Shown: positions 1 through 11,649, counted from the stretch's first letter. The stretch: 33,982 nucleotides of DNA from Bordetella parapertussis (GCA_945897475.1 CAMDFL010000034.1:1-33982); one strand, 5' to 3'. Numbers and translations are program-made. The notes: generated by a model not told the origin, from the sequence alone.

Positions 1-3
1 TTT

Positions 4-126
4 TTAGGTTGATTTAACCTGAATACCGCAGGTGGCTGATGCTATGGCGTTCCCTTATTTGGACCAAAACGATGGCCAGGAACAGAAAATGCGATGCTGA
101 TTTTTAAAAGCATCAGATCAACCTAA
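4..126. other. Nested inverted repeats forming a predicted three-way junction; unidentified structured RNA or DNA element
   Basis: Three sets of complementary arms nest within about 123 bases. The outer stem pairs 4-13 with 117-126 (10 bp, perfect). A short hairpin pairs 17-21 with 29-33 (5 bp, loop AATACCG). An inner stem pairs 36-43 with 109-116 (8 bp, perfect) and abuts the outer stem on its 3' side. Inside the inner stem a further arm pairs 49-53 with 79-83, then 60-66 with 73-78 around one bulged A, closing on an AAACGA loop. A separate 7-bp hairpin lies at 158-177 with one G-U pair if read on the plus strand. There is no coding sequence in 1-354. I could not match it to a known riboswitch, 6S, SRP or tmRNA signature. 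The arms are seen directly; that they act as RNA is inference. The strand is unresolved. Confidence 0.4.
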
Positions 127-257
127 TAAGACCGCGATGGTGTTTTTCAGGTTCCATTCTCTGGCGAAAACCAGGGAGGCATTGAGCAAACCTTGAGTTC
201 TGGACATCGGTACGTCGAGCTTCCTGGCATAGCAAAACTAAACGCATGGAAACCAGA

Positions 258-305
258 AGAAGAGAAATAAAAAAGAAAATAACAAGGGGGCAATGCCCCC
301 TTGTT
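258..305 (-). terminator. Intrinsic terminator downstream of pckG
   Basis: A perfect 11-bp stem (281-291 with 295-305, three-base loop AAT) is GC-rich at its loop end. On the minus strand it is followed by a long U-rich tract (complement of 258-280). It lies about 50 bases past the pckG stop codon and points the same way, so it should end the leftward pckG transcript. This is one of the clearest rho-independent terminators in the window. Confidence 0.85.
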
Positions 306-354
306 CAGTACGCCTCTAAATCGCCCATGGATATGATTGGCAAATTGGCTGCCT

Positions 355-2190
355 TCAGCCGACAATTGCTCGCTTGAGCACGCTCAAACGGGATTCCAAC
401 TCCGAAGGTATCCGTGGCTTCAGACTGGCGAAAAGCTCTTCGTGTGAAGCAAGCTCCTGCGCCCAATCTTCCCGAGAGAAGGAGCTTACGGTTAGGTACT
501 GCTTTTCCGTGAAATCCGACAGGCCATCCCATTCAATATCGCCGAAATCAGGCACCCAGCCAATAGGCGTTTCCTTCGCCTTGGCAAGGCCTTGGCACCG
601 TTCGACGATCCACTTCAACACGCGCATATTCTCGCCAAATCCTGGCCAGACGAATTTGCCATTGGCATCGGTACGGAACCAATTAACACAAAAAATTTGC
701 GGGCATTTAGACGCAGAACGACCCAGTTTAAGCCAATGACTAAAATAATCACCCATGTTGTAGCCGCAGAACGGAATCATAGCCATTGGGTCGCGGCGAA
801 CCACCCCGACTTTGCCAGTCGCGGCGGCAGTGGTTTCAGAACCCATGGTTGCAGCGATATAGACACCGGCCTCCCAATCGGAGGACTGCATAACCAAGGG
901 AACGGTATTGGAACGTCGCCCGCCAAACACGAACGCGGAAATCGGCACACCATTAGGATTTTCCCATTCCGGATCAATCGATGGACATTGTGATGCGGGA
1001 ACGGTAAATCTCGAATTCGGATGCGCCGCCTTGCGACCGCAATCAGGCGTCCACGCCTGCCCCTGCCAATCGGTCAGTTTCTTCGGCGGTTCGTCGGTCA
1101 TACCCTCCCACCAAACATCACCATCGGGCGTCAATGCAACATTCGTAAAAATTACATTTTCATTCAATGAGGCCATGCAATTAGGATTGGTCTTGAGAGA
1201 GGTGCCGGGCGCAACACCAAAAAATCCAGCCTCGGGATTTATCGCGTACAGCCTGCCATCCTTACCTGGTTTAATCCAGGCGATATCCTCCCCGATCGTC
1301 GACACCTTCCACCCTTTGAAGGCGGGCGGCGGGACCAGCATCGCAAAATTGGTTTTGCCGCAAGCCGAAGGAAAAGCCGCGCTCACATAGACCTTGTCTC
1401 CACCAGGAGGTGTTACGCCCAAGATCAGCATGTGTTCGGCAAGCCAACCTTGCTCCCGACCCATTACCGAGGCAATTCGCAAGGAAAGGCACTTTTTGCC
1501 CAACAATGCATTTCCACCATAACCCGAGCCAAACGACCAGATCTCTTTCGTTTCAGGAAAATGAACAATGTATTTTTGCTCATTATTACAAGGCCAAAGA
1601 ACATCTTTCTTGCCATCGGGAAGTGGCGCGCCGACCGAGTGCACACAGGGCACGAAATAACCATCCGTACCGAGCACATCCCAAACCTTGGTGCCCATGC
1701 GTGTCATAACTTTCATAGACACAACCACATACGGCGAATCCGTCAGTTCGATGCCGATGTGGGCGATATGAGAGCCCAGTGGCCCCATGGAAAACGGCAC
1801 AACGTAAAGAGTACGTCCTTGCATACAACCGTCGAATATATTGTCAAGTGTCTGCCGCATATCCACCGGATTGACCCAATTATTGGTGGCGCCTGCGTCT
1901 TCCTTCGATTTTGAACAAATAAAAGTCCGGTCCTCCATCCGCGCGACATCGGTGGGATCCGACAACGCGAGAAAACTATTTGGACGCAACGCGGGGTTCA
2001 AACGCTTGAACATGCCGGTGTGGACCATCTCTTCGCACAAACGGTCGTATTCCGTCTGAGAACCATCGCACCAGACGATCCGCTCGGGTTTAACCAGGGC
2101 CGCGATCTGGGCGACCCAATCAATCGCATGTTGATGCTTAATAAAACCCGGCGTTTTAAGATCCATGGCGGGTACAAAAGGATGATTCAT
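355..2190 (-). CDS. pckG: Phosphoenolpyruvate carboxykinase (GTP)
   Basis: This cytosolic enzyme decarboxylates and phosphorylates oxaloacetate to phosphoenolpyruvate using GTP, the entry step of gluconeogenesis. At 611 residues it has the normal GTP-PEPCK length. The family P-loop FPSACGKTN with its reactive cysteine is at about residues 273-281. The [21 protein letters not shown] segment that binds metal and substrate, and the C-terminal [10 protein letters not shown] motif, are also present. I chose the ATG at 2188-2190 because the family N-terminus starts there and GAGG lies nine bases upstream; the reading frame extends 13 codons further without family similarity. The gene stands alone behind mnmE, with a 160-base spacer before it and its own terminator after it, so it is probably a separate transcription unit. 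No damage is visible. Confidence 0.95.
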   Translation of the reverse strand: MNHPFVPAMDLKTPGFIKHQHAIDWVAQIAALVKPERIVWCDGSQTEYDRLCEEMVHTGMFKRLNPALRPNSFLALSDPTDVARMEDRTFICSKSKEDAGATNNWVNPVDMRQTLDNIFDGCMQGRTLYVVPFSMGPLGSHIAHIGIELTDSPYVVVSMKVMTRMGTKVWDVLGTDGYFVPCVHSVGAPLPDGKKDVLWPCNNEQKYIVHFPETKEIWSFGSGYGGNALLGKKCLSLRIASVMGREQGWLAEHMLILGVTPPGGDKVYVSAAFPSACGKTNFAMLVPPPAFKGWKVSTIGEDIAWIKPGKDGRLYAINPEAGFFGVAPGTSLKTNPNCMASLNENVIFTNVALTPDGDVWWEGMTDEPPKKLTDWQGQAWTPDCGRKAAHPNSRFTVPASQCPSIDPEWENPNGVPISAFVFGGRRSNTVPLVMQSSDWEAGVYIAATMGSETTAAATGKVGVVRRDPMAMIPFCGYNMGDYFSHWLKLGRSASKCPQIFCVNWFRTDANGKFVWPGFGENMRVLKWIVERCQGLAKAKETPIGWVPDFGDIEWDGLSDFTEKQYLTVSSFSREDWAQELASHEELFASLKPRIPSELESRLSVLKRAIVG

Positions 2191-2295
2191 GACGTTAAGC
2201 CTCGTCGTTTGGCAGACCTGCGGTCTCAATCGAATCCCCTAATCTGAATTCTCTCGAGCGAATGCCGCAAGCGGGCCGATAAAAGAAAGGGGGCG

Positions 2296-2324
2296 ATTTT
2301 ACAACGATATAACGGGCGCGGAAA
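2296..2324 (-). promoter_or_regulatory. Possible weak sigma70 promoter of pckG
   Basis: On the minus strand a TAAAAT -10 element (2296-2301) lies 17 bases from a poor -35, TTTCCG (2319-2324), in the 160-base gap between mnmE and pckG. The -10 is five of six to consensus, the -35 only about three of six. It is offered only because pckG appears to need its own promoter here; a regulated promoter elsewhere in the gap is equally possible. Confidence 0.25.
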
Positions 2325-2350
2325 TACCACGACGACGAACAACGCGAACT

Positions 2351-3694
2351 TCACTTGCCGATACAAAATCGCGAGAATATTTCGCCAAGCAAATCATCCG
2401 CGACAAATTCTCCGGTAATGGTGCATAGCTCCAATTGCGCCAAGCGCAGCTCCTCGGCAAAAAGCTCCATGTGCGATGTTACCGTCGCGGCCCTATGGAG
2501 ATATTCCGACCCTCTAGTCAGGGCTTCAAGGTGTCTGGCTCGCGCCATAAATACGTCTTCATCGCCCGATATCCATCCGGCTTTTTCCAACAATGCCGCG
2601 CGTAACAAATCAACACCTTCGCCCGTCTTCGCCGAAAGGCGCAGAACATCACCATACATTTCTATCTTTCGCTCGGCTTCGCCTGAGGTTAGATCCAGTT
2701 TATTGTGAACCACCATGCGAGCAATTGACTGCGGAAACTTGGACAAAATAACCTCGTCCTCATACTGGATACCGACCCCCGCTTCGACAATCAACATCAC
2801 GACGTCGGCATGCTCGACCATCTCCCAGGTTTTGCCGATACCCAAAATCTCTACTTCGTCTGGGGTGTCTCGAAGGCCTGCGGTATCAATTATGTTGAGC
2901 GGAACACCCTCGATATTTATCGTTTGGCGAATAGCATCACGGGTAGTCCCGGGAATGGCGGTTACGATTGCCACATCTTCACCGACAAGGACATTGAGCA
3001 AGGAGCTCTTGCCCATATTGGGACGACCCACAATGACCACATTGAGACCATTTCGCAATACGCTGCCGCGACGCCCGCGCTCAATCGTTTGATCTATTGC
3101 ATTTCGCAAACTCATCAATCGAGCAATCAGATCATTGCTGTTTTTCGCTTCGATTTCCTCCTCGGAGAAATCCAGCGAGGCTTCCACGAACATGCGAATT
3201 TCGATCAATTCCGCTACCAGCGATTTAATGCTCCGGGAGAAGTCGCCGCTCAATGAACGCATCGCACAACGAGCCGAAACCGTCGTGGACGCATTAATGA
3301 GATCGGCGACCGCCTCTGCCTGCGCCAGGTCCATCTTGTCGTTGAGAAAAGCGCGCTGGGTAAATTCACCGGGTTTCGCGGCGCGCGACCCCAGTTCAAG
3401 GCATCGATCGAGAATCATCTGCAACACCACCGGTCCGCCATGCGCTTGTAACTCAAGCGTGTCTTCACCGGTAAATGACGCTGGACCAGTGAAATAAATC
3501 GCAAGACCTTCGTCAAGCGACTGACCCTCAGCATCAAAAAACCCCGATCGAACAGCACGTCGCGGCTCAGGAATCTTTCCTAGAATGCCCAGCATCAGAG
3601 GGGCAATATTCTTGCCGGAAACCCTGACAATACCAATCCCACCTCTTCCTGGGGCGGTTGCGATAGCTGCTATGGATTCGGAATCAGACGGCAC
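2351..3694 (-). CDS. mnmE: tRNA modification GTPase MnmE (TrmE)
   Basis: MnmE works with MnmG to put the carboxymethylaminomethyl group on the wobble uridine (U34) of certain tRNAs, using a formyl-folate cofactor and a GTPase cycle. At 447 residues it is close to the usual length of about 454. The N-terminal folate-binding domain opens with the family sequence IAAIATAPGRGGIGIVRVSG. The inserted G domain shows GRPNMGKSS (G1), GTTRD (G2), DTAGLRDT (G3) and NKLD (G4). The protein ends in the diagnostic CIGK, whose cysteine is needed for modification. The start is GTG (3692-3694) with a strong GGGAGG five bases upstream. It follows yidC after 39 bases, the common end of the rpmH-rnpA-yidD-yidC-mnmE module. 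Confidence 0.96.
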   Translation of the reverse strand: MPSDSESIAAIATAPGRGGIGIVRVSGKNIAPLMLGILGKIPEPRRAVRSGFFDAEGQSLDEGLAIYFTGPASFTGEDTLELQAHGGPVVLQMILDRCLELGSRAAKPGEFTQRAFLNDKMDLAQAEAVADLINASTTVSARCAMRSLSGDFSRSIKSLVAELIEIRMFVEASLDFSEEEIEAKNSNDLIARLMSLRNAIDQTIERGRRGSVLRNGLNVVIVGRPNMGKSSLLNVLVGEDVAIVTAIPGTTRDAIRQTINIEGVPLNIIDTAGLRDTPDEVEILGIGKTWEMVEHADVVMLIVEAGVGIQYEDEVILSKFPQSIARMVVHNKLDLTSGEAERKIEMYGDVLRLSAKTGEGVDLLRAALLEKAGWISGDEDVFMARARHLEALTRGSEYLHRAATVTSHMELFAEELRLAQLELCTITGEFVADDLLGEIFSRFCIGK

Positions 3695-3733
3695 CGAAAC
3701 CTCCCGTCGAACCTCGCGCCGCTGACAGTCACG

Positions 3734-5416
3734 CTATCGTTTGGAGACGATAGACTTGGAACCTTCAACCATTTTTGTGATCTGCCATTGCTGAAGAATA
3801 GACAAGATATTATTGACCAGCCAATACAACACCAACCCGGCGGGGAAAAAGAAAAACATAATGCCGAATGCAAACGGCATTATTTGCATAACCTTGGCTT
3901 GCACAGGATCGGGGGGCACCGGATTGAGTTTGGTCTGAATAACCATTGAACCCATCATAAGCGCCGGTAGAATGTACCAGGGATCTATAGCCGCCAAATC
4001 GTCGATCCAGCCGTAAAAAGGCGCATGACGCAACTCCACCGCGGCCAAAAGCACCCAATACAGCGCGATGAAGACCGGAATCTGCACAAAAATCGGCAGG
4101 CAGCCACCCAAGGGGTTGATCTTCTCGGTCTTATACAACTCCATCATCGCCTGATTCTGTTTCATACGATCATTTGGATAGATTTCCCGAATTTTCGTAA
4201 GTCTCGGAGTAACCAATTTCATCTTCGCCATTGATTTATAACTGGCTGCGGACAAGGGATAAAAAATCAATTTGATGACGACGGTGAGCAAAATAATCGC
4301 AATACCCCAATTCCCAGTCCAGTCAAAAAACAACTGAAGCACCCAAAATAATGGCGCAGCAATGACCGTAAGCCATCCATAATCCACTACAAGATCCAAC
4401 CCGGTACCCGCCAATTTCAGCCGCGACTGTTCTTGCGGACCCACGTACACCGGTAGCGATTGAGCCGCCTTGCTGCCCGGCGCAATTGATACCAACGGAA
4501 AAATCATGCCTATCGCATAAAAATTATCAGCCAATTTGCATGAATAGACCTCTCGAGTATCTTTACCTTTAGGCAATAGAGCCGCAACAAAATGGTGTTG
4601 AATAATCGCAACCCAACCGTTATCTAGGGTTTTTGATTTTTGAGAGGGGCACCTCATTTTGTCTATATCAGAGAATGCGACTTTTTGAAAATTTTCAGTG
4701 TCGCTGTAGGTCGCTGCCCCGGTATAGGTTGGCGCCATTGCATTGTCGTCCGAGGGGGATTTACCATCCCGAACCAATTGATAATAAACATGCGGCGACA
4801 ACGGTGACGCGGAGCCATTTTCAATTTCATGGCTCACATCAATCATATAGCTGTCGCGATGGAAGCCGAATACTTTTGTCACCTTGACCCCGTCGGATGA
4901 AACCGCTTCCAAGCGAACCTCCAAGGAATCCGCGCCCGACGCAAGTGAAGCCTCCTTTTTCGAAGAAGAAAACCGCGTGGTGTGATTGGGTAGATTTGCT
5001 TCTGTTAGACCACTATGCAGTCCATAGCGGTGTTCCGGACCGAGAAGCACTAAATTTTTGTCGCGCGCGTTTGCGTCCTTATGCCGCAATAACTCCACAT
5101 AAACCAGATTTCCACCCAAAGTATCGATTTCGACGCGCAGCGTATCGGTATCAACACGAATCCGCTCACTTGAGGTCGCGACGATAGAGGCGTCACTGCG
5201 GGCACTCGTTGCACCAAAATTACCCGCAGTGGGAACACCGGCTTTTGATGCCGTTTGAGAGGAAATCTGGGGTGTTGGCGTGGTGGGTACCTCCGCCCTA
5301 TCGGCGCCGGTCGCGACTATTGCTTGCGGAGCCTTAGACTCTTTTTGCCATGCCTCCCAAAGCAAAAGGATGGAAAAAGAAAAAACGAAAAAAAGTATTA
5401 GACGCTGAGTATTCAC
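3734..5416 (-). CDS. yidC: Membrane protein insertase YidC (Oxa1 family)
   Basis: YidC inserts and folds inner-membrane proteins, alone or with SecYEG; F-type ATP synthase Fo subunits, encoded further right here, are classical substrates in other bacteria. The 560-residue product starts with the family signature MNTQRLILF and a first membrane helix through about residue 22. A large periplasmic domain follows to roughly residue 340, then the conserved insertase core with five-helix topology (WTGNWGIAIILLT, GGCLPIFVQIPVFIALYWVL). It ends with a basic tail. The start is a GTG at 5414-5416, 15 bases after the yidD stop, with only a weak upstream GGA, so translation may be coupled to yidD. The reading frame is intact and the length normal for a proteobacterial YidC. 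Confidence 0.96.
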   Translation of the reverse strand: MNTQRLILFFVFSFSILLLWEAWQKESKAPQAIVATGADRAEVPTTPTPQISSQTASKAGVPTAGNFGATSARSDASIVATSSERIRVDTDTLRVEIDTLGGNLVYVELLRHKDANARDKNLVLLGPEHRYGLHSGLTEANLPNHTTRFSSSKKEASLASGADSLEVRLEAVSSDGVKVTKVFGFHRDSYMIDVSHEIENGSASPLSPHVYYQLVRDGKSPSDDNAMAPTYTGAATYSDTENFQKVAFSDIDKMRCPSQKSKTLDNGWVAIIQHHFVAALLPKGKDTREVYSCKLADNFYAIGMIFPLVSIAPGSKAAQSLPVYVGPQEQSRLKLAGTGLDLVVDYGWLTVIAAPLFWVLQLFFDWTGNWGIAIILLTVVIKLIFYPLSAASYKSMAKMKLVTPRLTKIREIYPNDRMKQNQAMMELYKTEKINPLGGCLPIFVQIPVFIALYWVLLAAVELRHAPFYGWIDDLAAIDPWYILPALMMGSMVIQTKLNPVPPDPVQAKVMQIMPFAFGIMFFFFPAGLVLYWLVNNILSILQQWQITKMVEGSKSIVSKR

Positions 5417-5431
5417 GCTGGTTTTCCAATT

Positions 5432-5701
5432 TCAAGGAACCGGATCATATCCTCCTGGCCCCCACGGATGGCATCGACACAAGCGCTTCAATACCATTCC
5501 AGAACCAAGATAAACACCATGCCGGTACAACGCTACCTGAGCGTATTCCGAACAAGAAGGATGAAAACGGCAATGCTGCCCTAGCAAAGGGCTGATCCCA
5601 TATCTATAGGCAGTGATCAGAAACAAGAGCACCCGAATAGCCCAATTATGGGCAACAGCCAAAATTGCACCGACGAATTTTTGAACGAGGGTTCTTGTCA
5701 T
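5432..5701 (-). CDS. yidD: Membrane protein insertion efficiency factor YidD
   Basis: This small basic protein is thought to help YidC-dependent insertion at the inner membrane. The 89-residue product carries an N-terminal amphipathic or membrane-associated stretch and the family hallmarks YRYGISPLLG, CRFHPSCSEYA and the C-terminal CRCHPWGPGGYDPVP, with the conserved cysteines in place. Its ATG overlaps the rnpA stop in an ATGA, which implies coupled translation from rnpA. yidC follows after 15 bases. This rnpA-yidD-yidC arrangement is the standard one in proteobacteria and supports the call. Confidence 0.95.
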   Translation of the reverse strand: MTRTLVQKFVGAILAVAHNWAIRVLLFLITAYRYGISPLLGQHCRFHPSCSEYAQVALYRHGVYLGSGMVLKRLCRCHPWGPGGYDPVP

Positions 5702-6030
5702 GCGGATACACCTAGCCGATCAAGATCCTCCACCACACGCCGCAATGCCGTACGGGGTGCCGTTAATCGGATCAGCACATCCCTGCCTTTCAGAGCGTTT
5801 TGCCGCAATCGAAACCATTCACGAGCCTGTCTCTTCACCAAATTCCGATCCACGGAAGAAGGCAAAAAACGCTTAGGAACAATTAGGCCAAGACGTGCAA
5901 GTTGTAATCCATTTTTACGGACTTGAACTTGAAGTGTTTCTTGGCGAAAGCGACGCCCCGCTGCCAAAGTGGCAGCAACATCACGGCTACCGAGTCGTTG
6001 TTCTCGGCAAAATCCAAACGGCCTGCTCAA
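5698..6030 (-). CDS. rnpA: Ribonuclease P protein component
   Basis: RnpA is the small basic protein subunit that helps the RNase P RNA bind precursor tRNA and cleave its 5' leader. The 110 residues contain the typical opening FGFCREQRLGSRDVAATLAAG, the LGLIVPKRF strand and the RNR-box equivalent RNLVKRQAREWFR. The start must be TTG (6028-6030): the frame runs back directly into the rpmH stop codon (6040-6042), with only three codons between, and no ATG or GTG precedes the conserved FGF. There is no good ribosome-binding site, so translation is probably coupled to rpmH. The downstream end overlaps yidD by ATGA. Confidence 0.93.
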   Translation of the reverse strand: MSRPFGFCREQRLGSRDVAATLAAGRRFRQETLQVQVRKNGLQLARLGLIVPKRFLPSSVDRNLVKRQAREWFRLRQNALKGRDVLIRLTAPRTALRRVVEDLDRLGVSA

Positions 6031-6039
6031 ATCGTGGCG

Positions 6040-6174
6040 TTAAACCGCGAGCCTCGCCCGGCCTTTGGCGCGACGGGCCCTGATAACAGCCCTACCGCCG
6101 CGAGTTTGCATACGAACCAAAAAACCGTGCGTACGCTTGCGCTTGACAACTGAAGGTTGGAAGGTGCGCTTCAT
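6040..6174 (-). CDS. rpmH: 50S ribosomal protein L34
   Basis: L34 is a tiny, very basic protein of the large ribosomal subunit. The 44-residue frame starts [19 protein letters not shown], continues with the invariant [19 protein letters not shown] block and ends in LAV, which is the whole family length. The ATG at 6172-6174 is the only sensible start. It is the first gene of the leftward rpmH-rnpA-yidD-yidC-mnmE unit and has a strong promoter about 40 bases upstream. Confidence 0.97.
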   Translation of the reverse strand: MKRTFQPSVVKRKRTHGFLVRMQTRGGRAVIRARRAKGRARLAV

Positions 6175-6214
6175 TTCAATAACCCCTGGAAAGCATTCAA
6201 TTTCGTAACCCTAC

Positions 6215-6244
6215 ATTTGACTACAATCGGGGTTCTGTTGTCAA
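6215..6244 (-). promoter_or_regulatory. Sigma70 promoter of the rpmH operon
   Basis: On the minus strand a perfect TTGACA (6239-6244) is followed after 18 bases by TCAAAT (6215-6220), four of six to the -10 consensus. It lies about 40 bases upstream of the rpmH start and faces it. A highly expressed ribosomal protein gene is expected to have such a promoter. Confidence 0.6.
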
Positions 6245-6275
6245 TGAGTATCCATACCAATACGCTAGATCAAGC

Positions 6276-6306
6276 TGTGGATAAGTCCACAAAACAAAGC
6301 TAAAAT
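6276..6306 (+). promoter_or_regulatory. Perfect DnaA box overlapping a candidate dnaA promoter
   Basis: TGTGGATAA at 6276-6284 is the reverse complement of the consensus DnaA box TTATCCACA, with no mismatch. A plausible promoter for dnaA, TGGATA (6278-6283), 17 bases, TAAAAT (6301-6306), overlaps it. DnaA bound to this box would cover the -35, so autorepression of dnaA, as known in other bacteria, is a natural reading. The box is certain; the promoter and its control are inference. Confidence 0.55.
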
Positions 6307-6344
6307 CAACCGTCGCGATCGGTATGCAAATTGGTAAAAACTCT

Positions 6345-7745
6345 ATGGAAGATTTCTGGCTGACATGCTTAAGCCAATTTGAAAAAGACCTTCCTAGTCA
6401 ACAGTTTAACACTTGGATACGGCCTCTAAGAATTGACTTGACCGAAGCTCAGCCTGGTGAATTTCGGCTGTGCGCGCCAAATCGATTTGTATTGCAGTGG
6501 GTCAAAGAACGATTCGTTCCAAAAATAGAAACCATGGGCGCAGATTATTTTACGGCACCATTCAAGTTGACATTAACACTCGAGACCAACTCCAATCGAA
6601 CGGCGTCACCCACAGATAACAACGCCAAACTCGCCACAAGCCAACTCAGCAGGCTTGCGCCTATTTTTGACTCTAAACCAGCGTCAAATACGCAACCCAT
6701 AGTGCATCGGCCAAATATCACGGCACGATCCAACCTAATTGCAGACTTCCGGTTCGATAACTTCGTTGCGGGGAAAGCGAACCAACTGCCCCGCGCTGCC
6801 GCCATCCAGGTGGCAGAACATCCTGGAACCTCCTACAACCCCTTTTTCATATATGGCGGAGTCGGACTTGGGAAAACCCACTTAATCCACGCAATCGGGA
6901 ACTACGTTCTCGAGCACCGACCAGAAACAAATGTGCGGTATCTGCACGCCGCACAATATATATCCGATGTCGTGCAGGCTTACCAGCAAAAATCCTTTGA
7001 TCAGTTCAAACGTTATTACCACGCCTTGGATTTACTACTCATCGACGACATTCAGTTTTTCACTGGAAAAGACCGAACACAAGAAGAATTTTTTTACGTC
7101 TTTAATGCGCTAATTGAATCGCACAAACAGGTAATTATTACCTGCGATACCTATCCCAAGGATCTTGCTGGCATTGACGAACGCCTTAAATCCCGTTTTT
7201 CATGGGGGCTCACCGTTGCAATCGAGCCGCCAGAACAGGAAATGCGAGTCGCCATAATCTTGAAAAAAGCCGAGAGCCTATCTGTAAAAATAAGCGAGGA
7301 AGTCGCGTTCTTCATCGCAAAGCATATTCGCTCGAACGTACGTGAGCTAGAGGGGGCATTAAAAAGTGTCATCGCTTTCGCCCGCTTCAGCAGCAAAGAA
7401 ATTACTTTGGATTCGACAAAAGAAGCGTTAAAAGACCTTGTCTCCGCTCAAAACCGACAAATCACCGTCGAAAATATCCAAAAAACAGTTGCCGACTTTT
7501 ATAAATTAAAACTCTCGGACCTAAATTCGAAAAAACGCACTAGAAACATCGCTCGACCACGCCAAATAGCAATGGCCTTGGCAAGAGACCTAACACAAGT
7601 CAGTTTGCCAGCCATAGGAGATGCATTTGGGAACAGGGATCACACCACGGTAATCCATGCATGCAAAACAATCACCCAACTACGCGAAAAGAATCAAGAA
7701 ATAAATCACGAATATCACTTATTAGAACAAGTAATAAAAGGATAA
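6345..7745 (+). CDS. dnaA: Chromosomal replication initiator DnaA
   Basis: DnaA binds DnaA boxes at oriC, opens the AT-rich unwinding element and loads the DnaB helicase; as an AAA+ ATPase it acts in its ATP form. The 466-residue product has the N-terminal domain I with FNTWIRPL, a short variable linker, and the AAA+ core with Walker [11 protein letters not shown] at about residues 171-180 and LLLIDDIQF Walker B near 230. The C-terminal DNA-binding signature [11 protein letters not shown] follows [16 protein letters not shown] chose the ATG at 6345 because MEDFW matches the usual DnaA beginning; an in-frame ATG at 6324 would add seven residues, and neither has a clear ribosome-binding site. 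It is divergent from rpmH, the usual origin arrangement. Confidence 0.97.
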   Translation: MEDFWLTCLSQFEKDLPSQQFNTWIRPLRIDLTEAQPGEFRLCAPNRFVLQWVKERFVPKIETMGADYFTAPFKLTLTLETNSNRTASPTDNNAKLATSQLSRLAPIFDSKPASNTQPIVHRPNITARSNLIADFRFDNFVAGKANQLPRAAAIQVAEHPGTSYNPFFIYGGVGLGKTHLIHAIGNYVLEHRPETNVRYLHAAQYISDVVQAYQQKSFDQFKRYYHALDLLLIDDIQFFTGKDRTQEEFFYVFNALIESHKQVIITCDTYPKDLAGIDERLKSRFSWGLTVAIEPPEQEMRVAIILKKAESLSVKISEEVAFFIAKHIRSNVRELEGALKSVIAFARFSSKEITLDSTKEALKDLVSAQNRQITVENIQKTVADFYKLKLSDLNSKKRTRNIARPRQIAMALARDLTQVSLPAIGDAFGNRDHTTVIHACKTITQLREKNQEINHEYHLLEQVIKG

Positions 7746-7975
7746 AAACGCTAACAAATCCAAAAAATAAACTGTGCATAAACGACCAAATAGACCTGAA
7801 CAGTTTGTGATTAGTTACAAAAATATTGAAACATTGGATTTAACCCACAAATCACCCTAGATCCATACATGGGTTACCAACACCTGAAACATTCCCAAAA
7901 GCCTTTTAATTACAAAGCTCTAAGACCTTATCCACAGAAACAAGTGAATATCATTATCATCATTAAGGAGAAAAA
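7746..7975. other. Candidate replication origin (oriC) between dnaA and dnaN
   Basis: This 230-base non-coding spacer is strongly AT-rich. It has two perfect DnaA boxes, TGTGCATAA at 7773-7781 (reverse orientation) and TTATCCACA at 7928-7936 (forward), plus weaker two-mismatch copies near 7806 and 7841. AT-rich runs between them could serve as the unwinding element. Gene direction switches just to the left, as expected at an origin. The other candidate is the rpmH-dnaA gap, which has one perfect box. The boxes are seen; origin activity is inferred from position and composition. The last bases also hold the dnaN ribosome-binding site AAGGAG (7965-7970). Confidence 0.55.
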
Positions 7976-9082
7976 ATGACATTGATAAAGATAGACCGAG
8001 AATCGTTGCTCAAACCCCTTCAGGTCGTATCAGGAATCATAGAACGTCGCCATACTTTACCGATACTTTCAAATGTTTTGCTCGTCAGGCAGGCAAACCA
8101 GATCTCTCTCGTAACCACAGATATCGAAATTGAAATTACCGCCTCAGCCCAAACCACCCCAGGTGAAGAAAAATCCATAACTGTTGGCGCACGCAAACTT
8201 CTAGATATTCTGCGAGCCCTGCCCGAGCGCAGCGAGGTAACACTCAGCCTGCAGGAAAACCGCCTACAGCTAAAGTCAGGAAAAAGCCGATTTAATCTCC
8301 AAACATTGCCAGCTGAGGATTTCCCCCGTTTGTCGACTCCAGACGTGGCATTAAACACCTTATCAATGCCACAAAAACTATTAAAGTCAATGATTGAATT
8401 GATTCAGTATGCGATGGCACAACAGGATATTAGATACTACCTAAATGGAATGTTGATGGTCTTAGAAGGGACCACTCTGACTCTGGTGGCTACCGACGGG
8501 CATAGGCTTGGTTATGTAAGTAGGGAACATGGTGGCGCATCGTTCGAACGTCGTGAAGTGATTCTGCCAAGAAAAACAATATTGGAACTCTCAAAATTAT
8601 TGAATGACAGTGAAGATCCGATTTTGATAGAGATCTCTACAACTCAAGCACGTTTTTCTTTTGGTGGAATTTCATTGTTTTCGAAGATGGTAGACGGAAA
8701 ATTTCCCGACTACACACGTGTAATCCCACAAAGCACGGCAAAACATCTGCGCTTGAAGCGCATGGATTTACTTTCATGCCTGGAGCGTGCTGCAATATTG
8801 ACTAGTGATAAATTCAGAGGTGTACGTTGGTTTCTCTCCACCGGTAGCCTGAAAATCATGTGTACCAATACCGAGCAGGAGGAAGCCCAGGAAGAGCTAG
8901 ACGTTGAATACAGTGGAGAAACGCTGGATGTCGGTTTCAATGTTGGCTACCTACTGGACGTTTTAAATAATTTAGAAGTCGACGAGATCGATTGCGGTCT
9001 CGGCGATGCCAACTCGAGTGCGTTAATAACGGTTCCGGAAAAGACGGATTTCAAATATGTTGTAATGCCAATGCGCATTTAG
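7976..9082 (+). CDS. dnaN: DNA polymerase III subunit beta (sliding clamp)
   Basis: The clamp forms a ring dimer around DNA and tethers DNA polymerase III and many repair proteins. The 368 residues are the standard length, and the three repeated clamp domains are recognisable from ends such as RRHTLPILSNVLL near the N-terminus, the central VATDGHRLGYVSRE, and the canonical C-terminus YVVMPMRI, which forms part of the protein-binding groove. ATG at 7976 is preceded by AAGGAG at an ideal distance. It follows dnaA after the candidate origin spacer and precedes gyrB by 89 bases, with no recF between. Confidence 0.97.
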   Translation: MTLIKIDRESLLKPLQVVSGIIERRHTLPILSNVLLVRQANQISLVTTDIEIEITASAQTTPGEEKSITVGARKLLDILRALPERSEVTLSLQENRLQLKSGKSRFNLQTLPAEDFPRLSTPDVALNTLSMPQKLLKSMIELIQYAMAQQDIRYYLNGMLMVLEGTTLTLVATDGHRLGYVSREHGGASFERREVILPRKTILELSKLLNDSEDPILIEISTTQARFSFGGISLFSKMVDGKFPDYTRVIPQSTAKHLRLKRMDLLSCLERAAILTSDKFRGVRWFLSTGSLKIMCTNTEQEEAQEELDVEYSGETLDVGFNVGYLLDVLNNLEVDEIDCGLGDANSSALITVPEKTDFKYVVMPMRI

Positions 9083-9159
9083 ATCTCTGTGCTTACATAA
9101 GATTAGCTTCAGAAAATTAAGCGAAATTCTGTGTTTTGACTGTAACGAAGAAAATGTGA

Positions 9160-11607
<2,448 letters not shown>

Positions 11608-11649
11608 AACCACAGCCGTAAAAATCCCATATTCGGATACGTCAAACCG

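Noticed and set aside
133..146. CGATGGTGTTTTT, which resembles the start of the fluoride (crcB) riboswitch
   Set aside because: The closing stem and the downstream conserved block of that riboswitch are not present.
374..1914. Long open frames on the plus strand opposite pckG
   Set aside because: They are antisense shadows of a strongly conserved enzyme, have no family motifs and no ribosome-binding sites.
9113..9134. CAGAA/TTCTG inverted repeat after dnaN
   Set aside because: Five weak base pairs with a 12-base loop and no real U-tract; not a convincing terminator.
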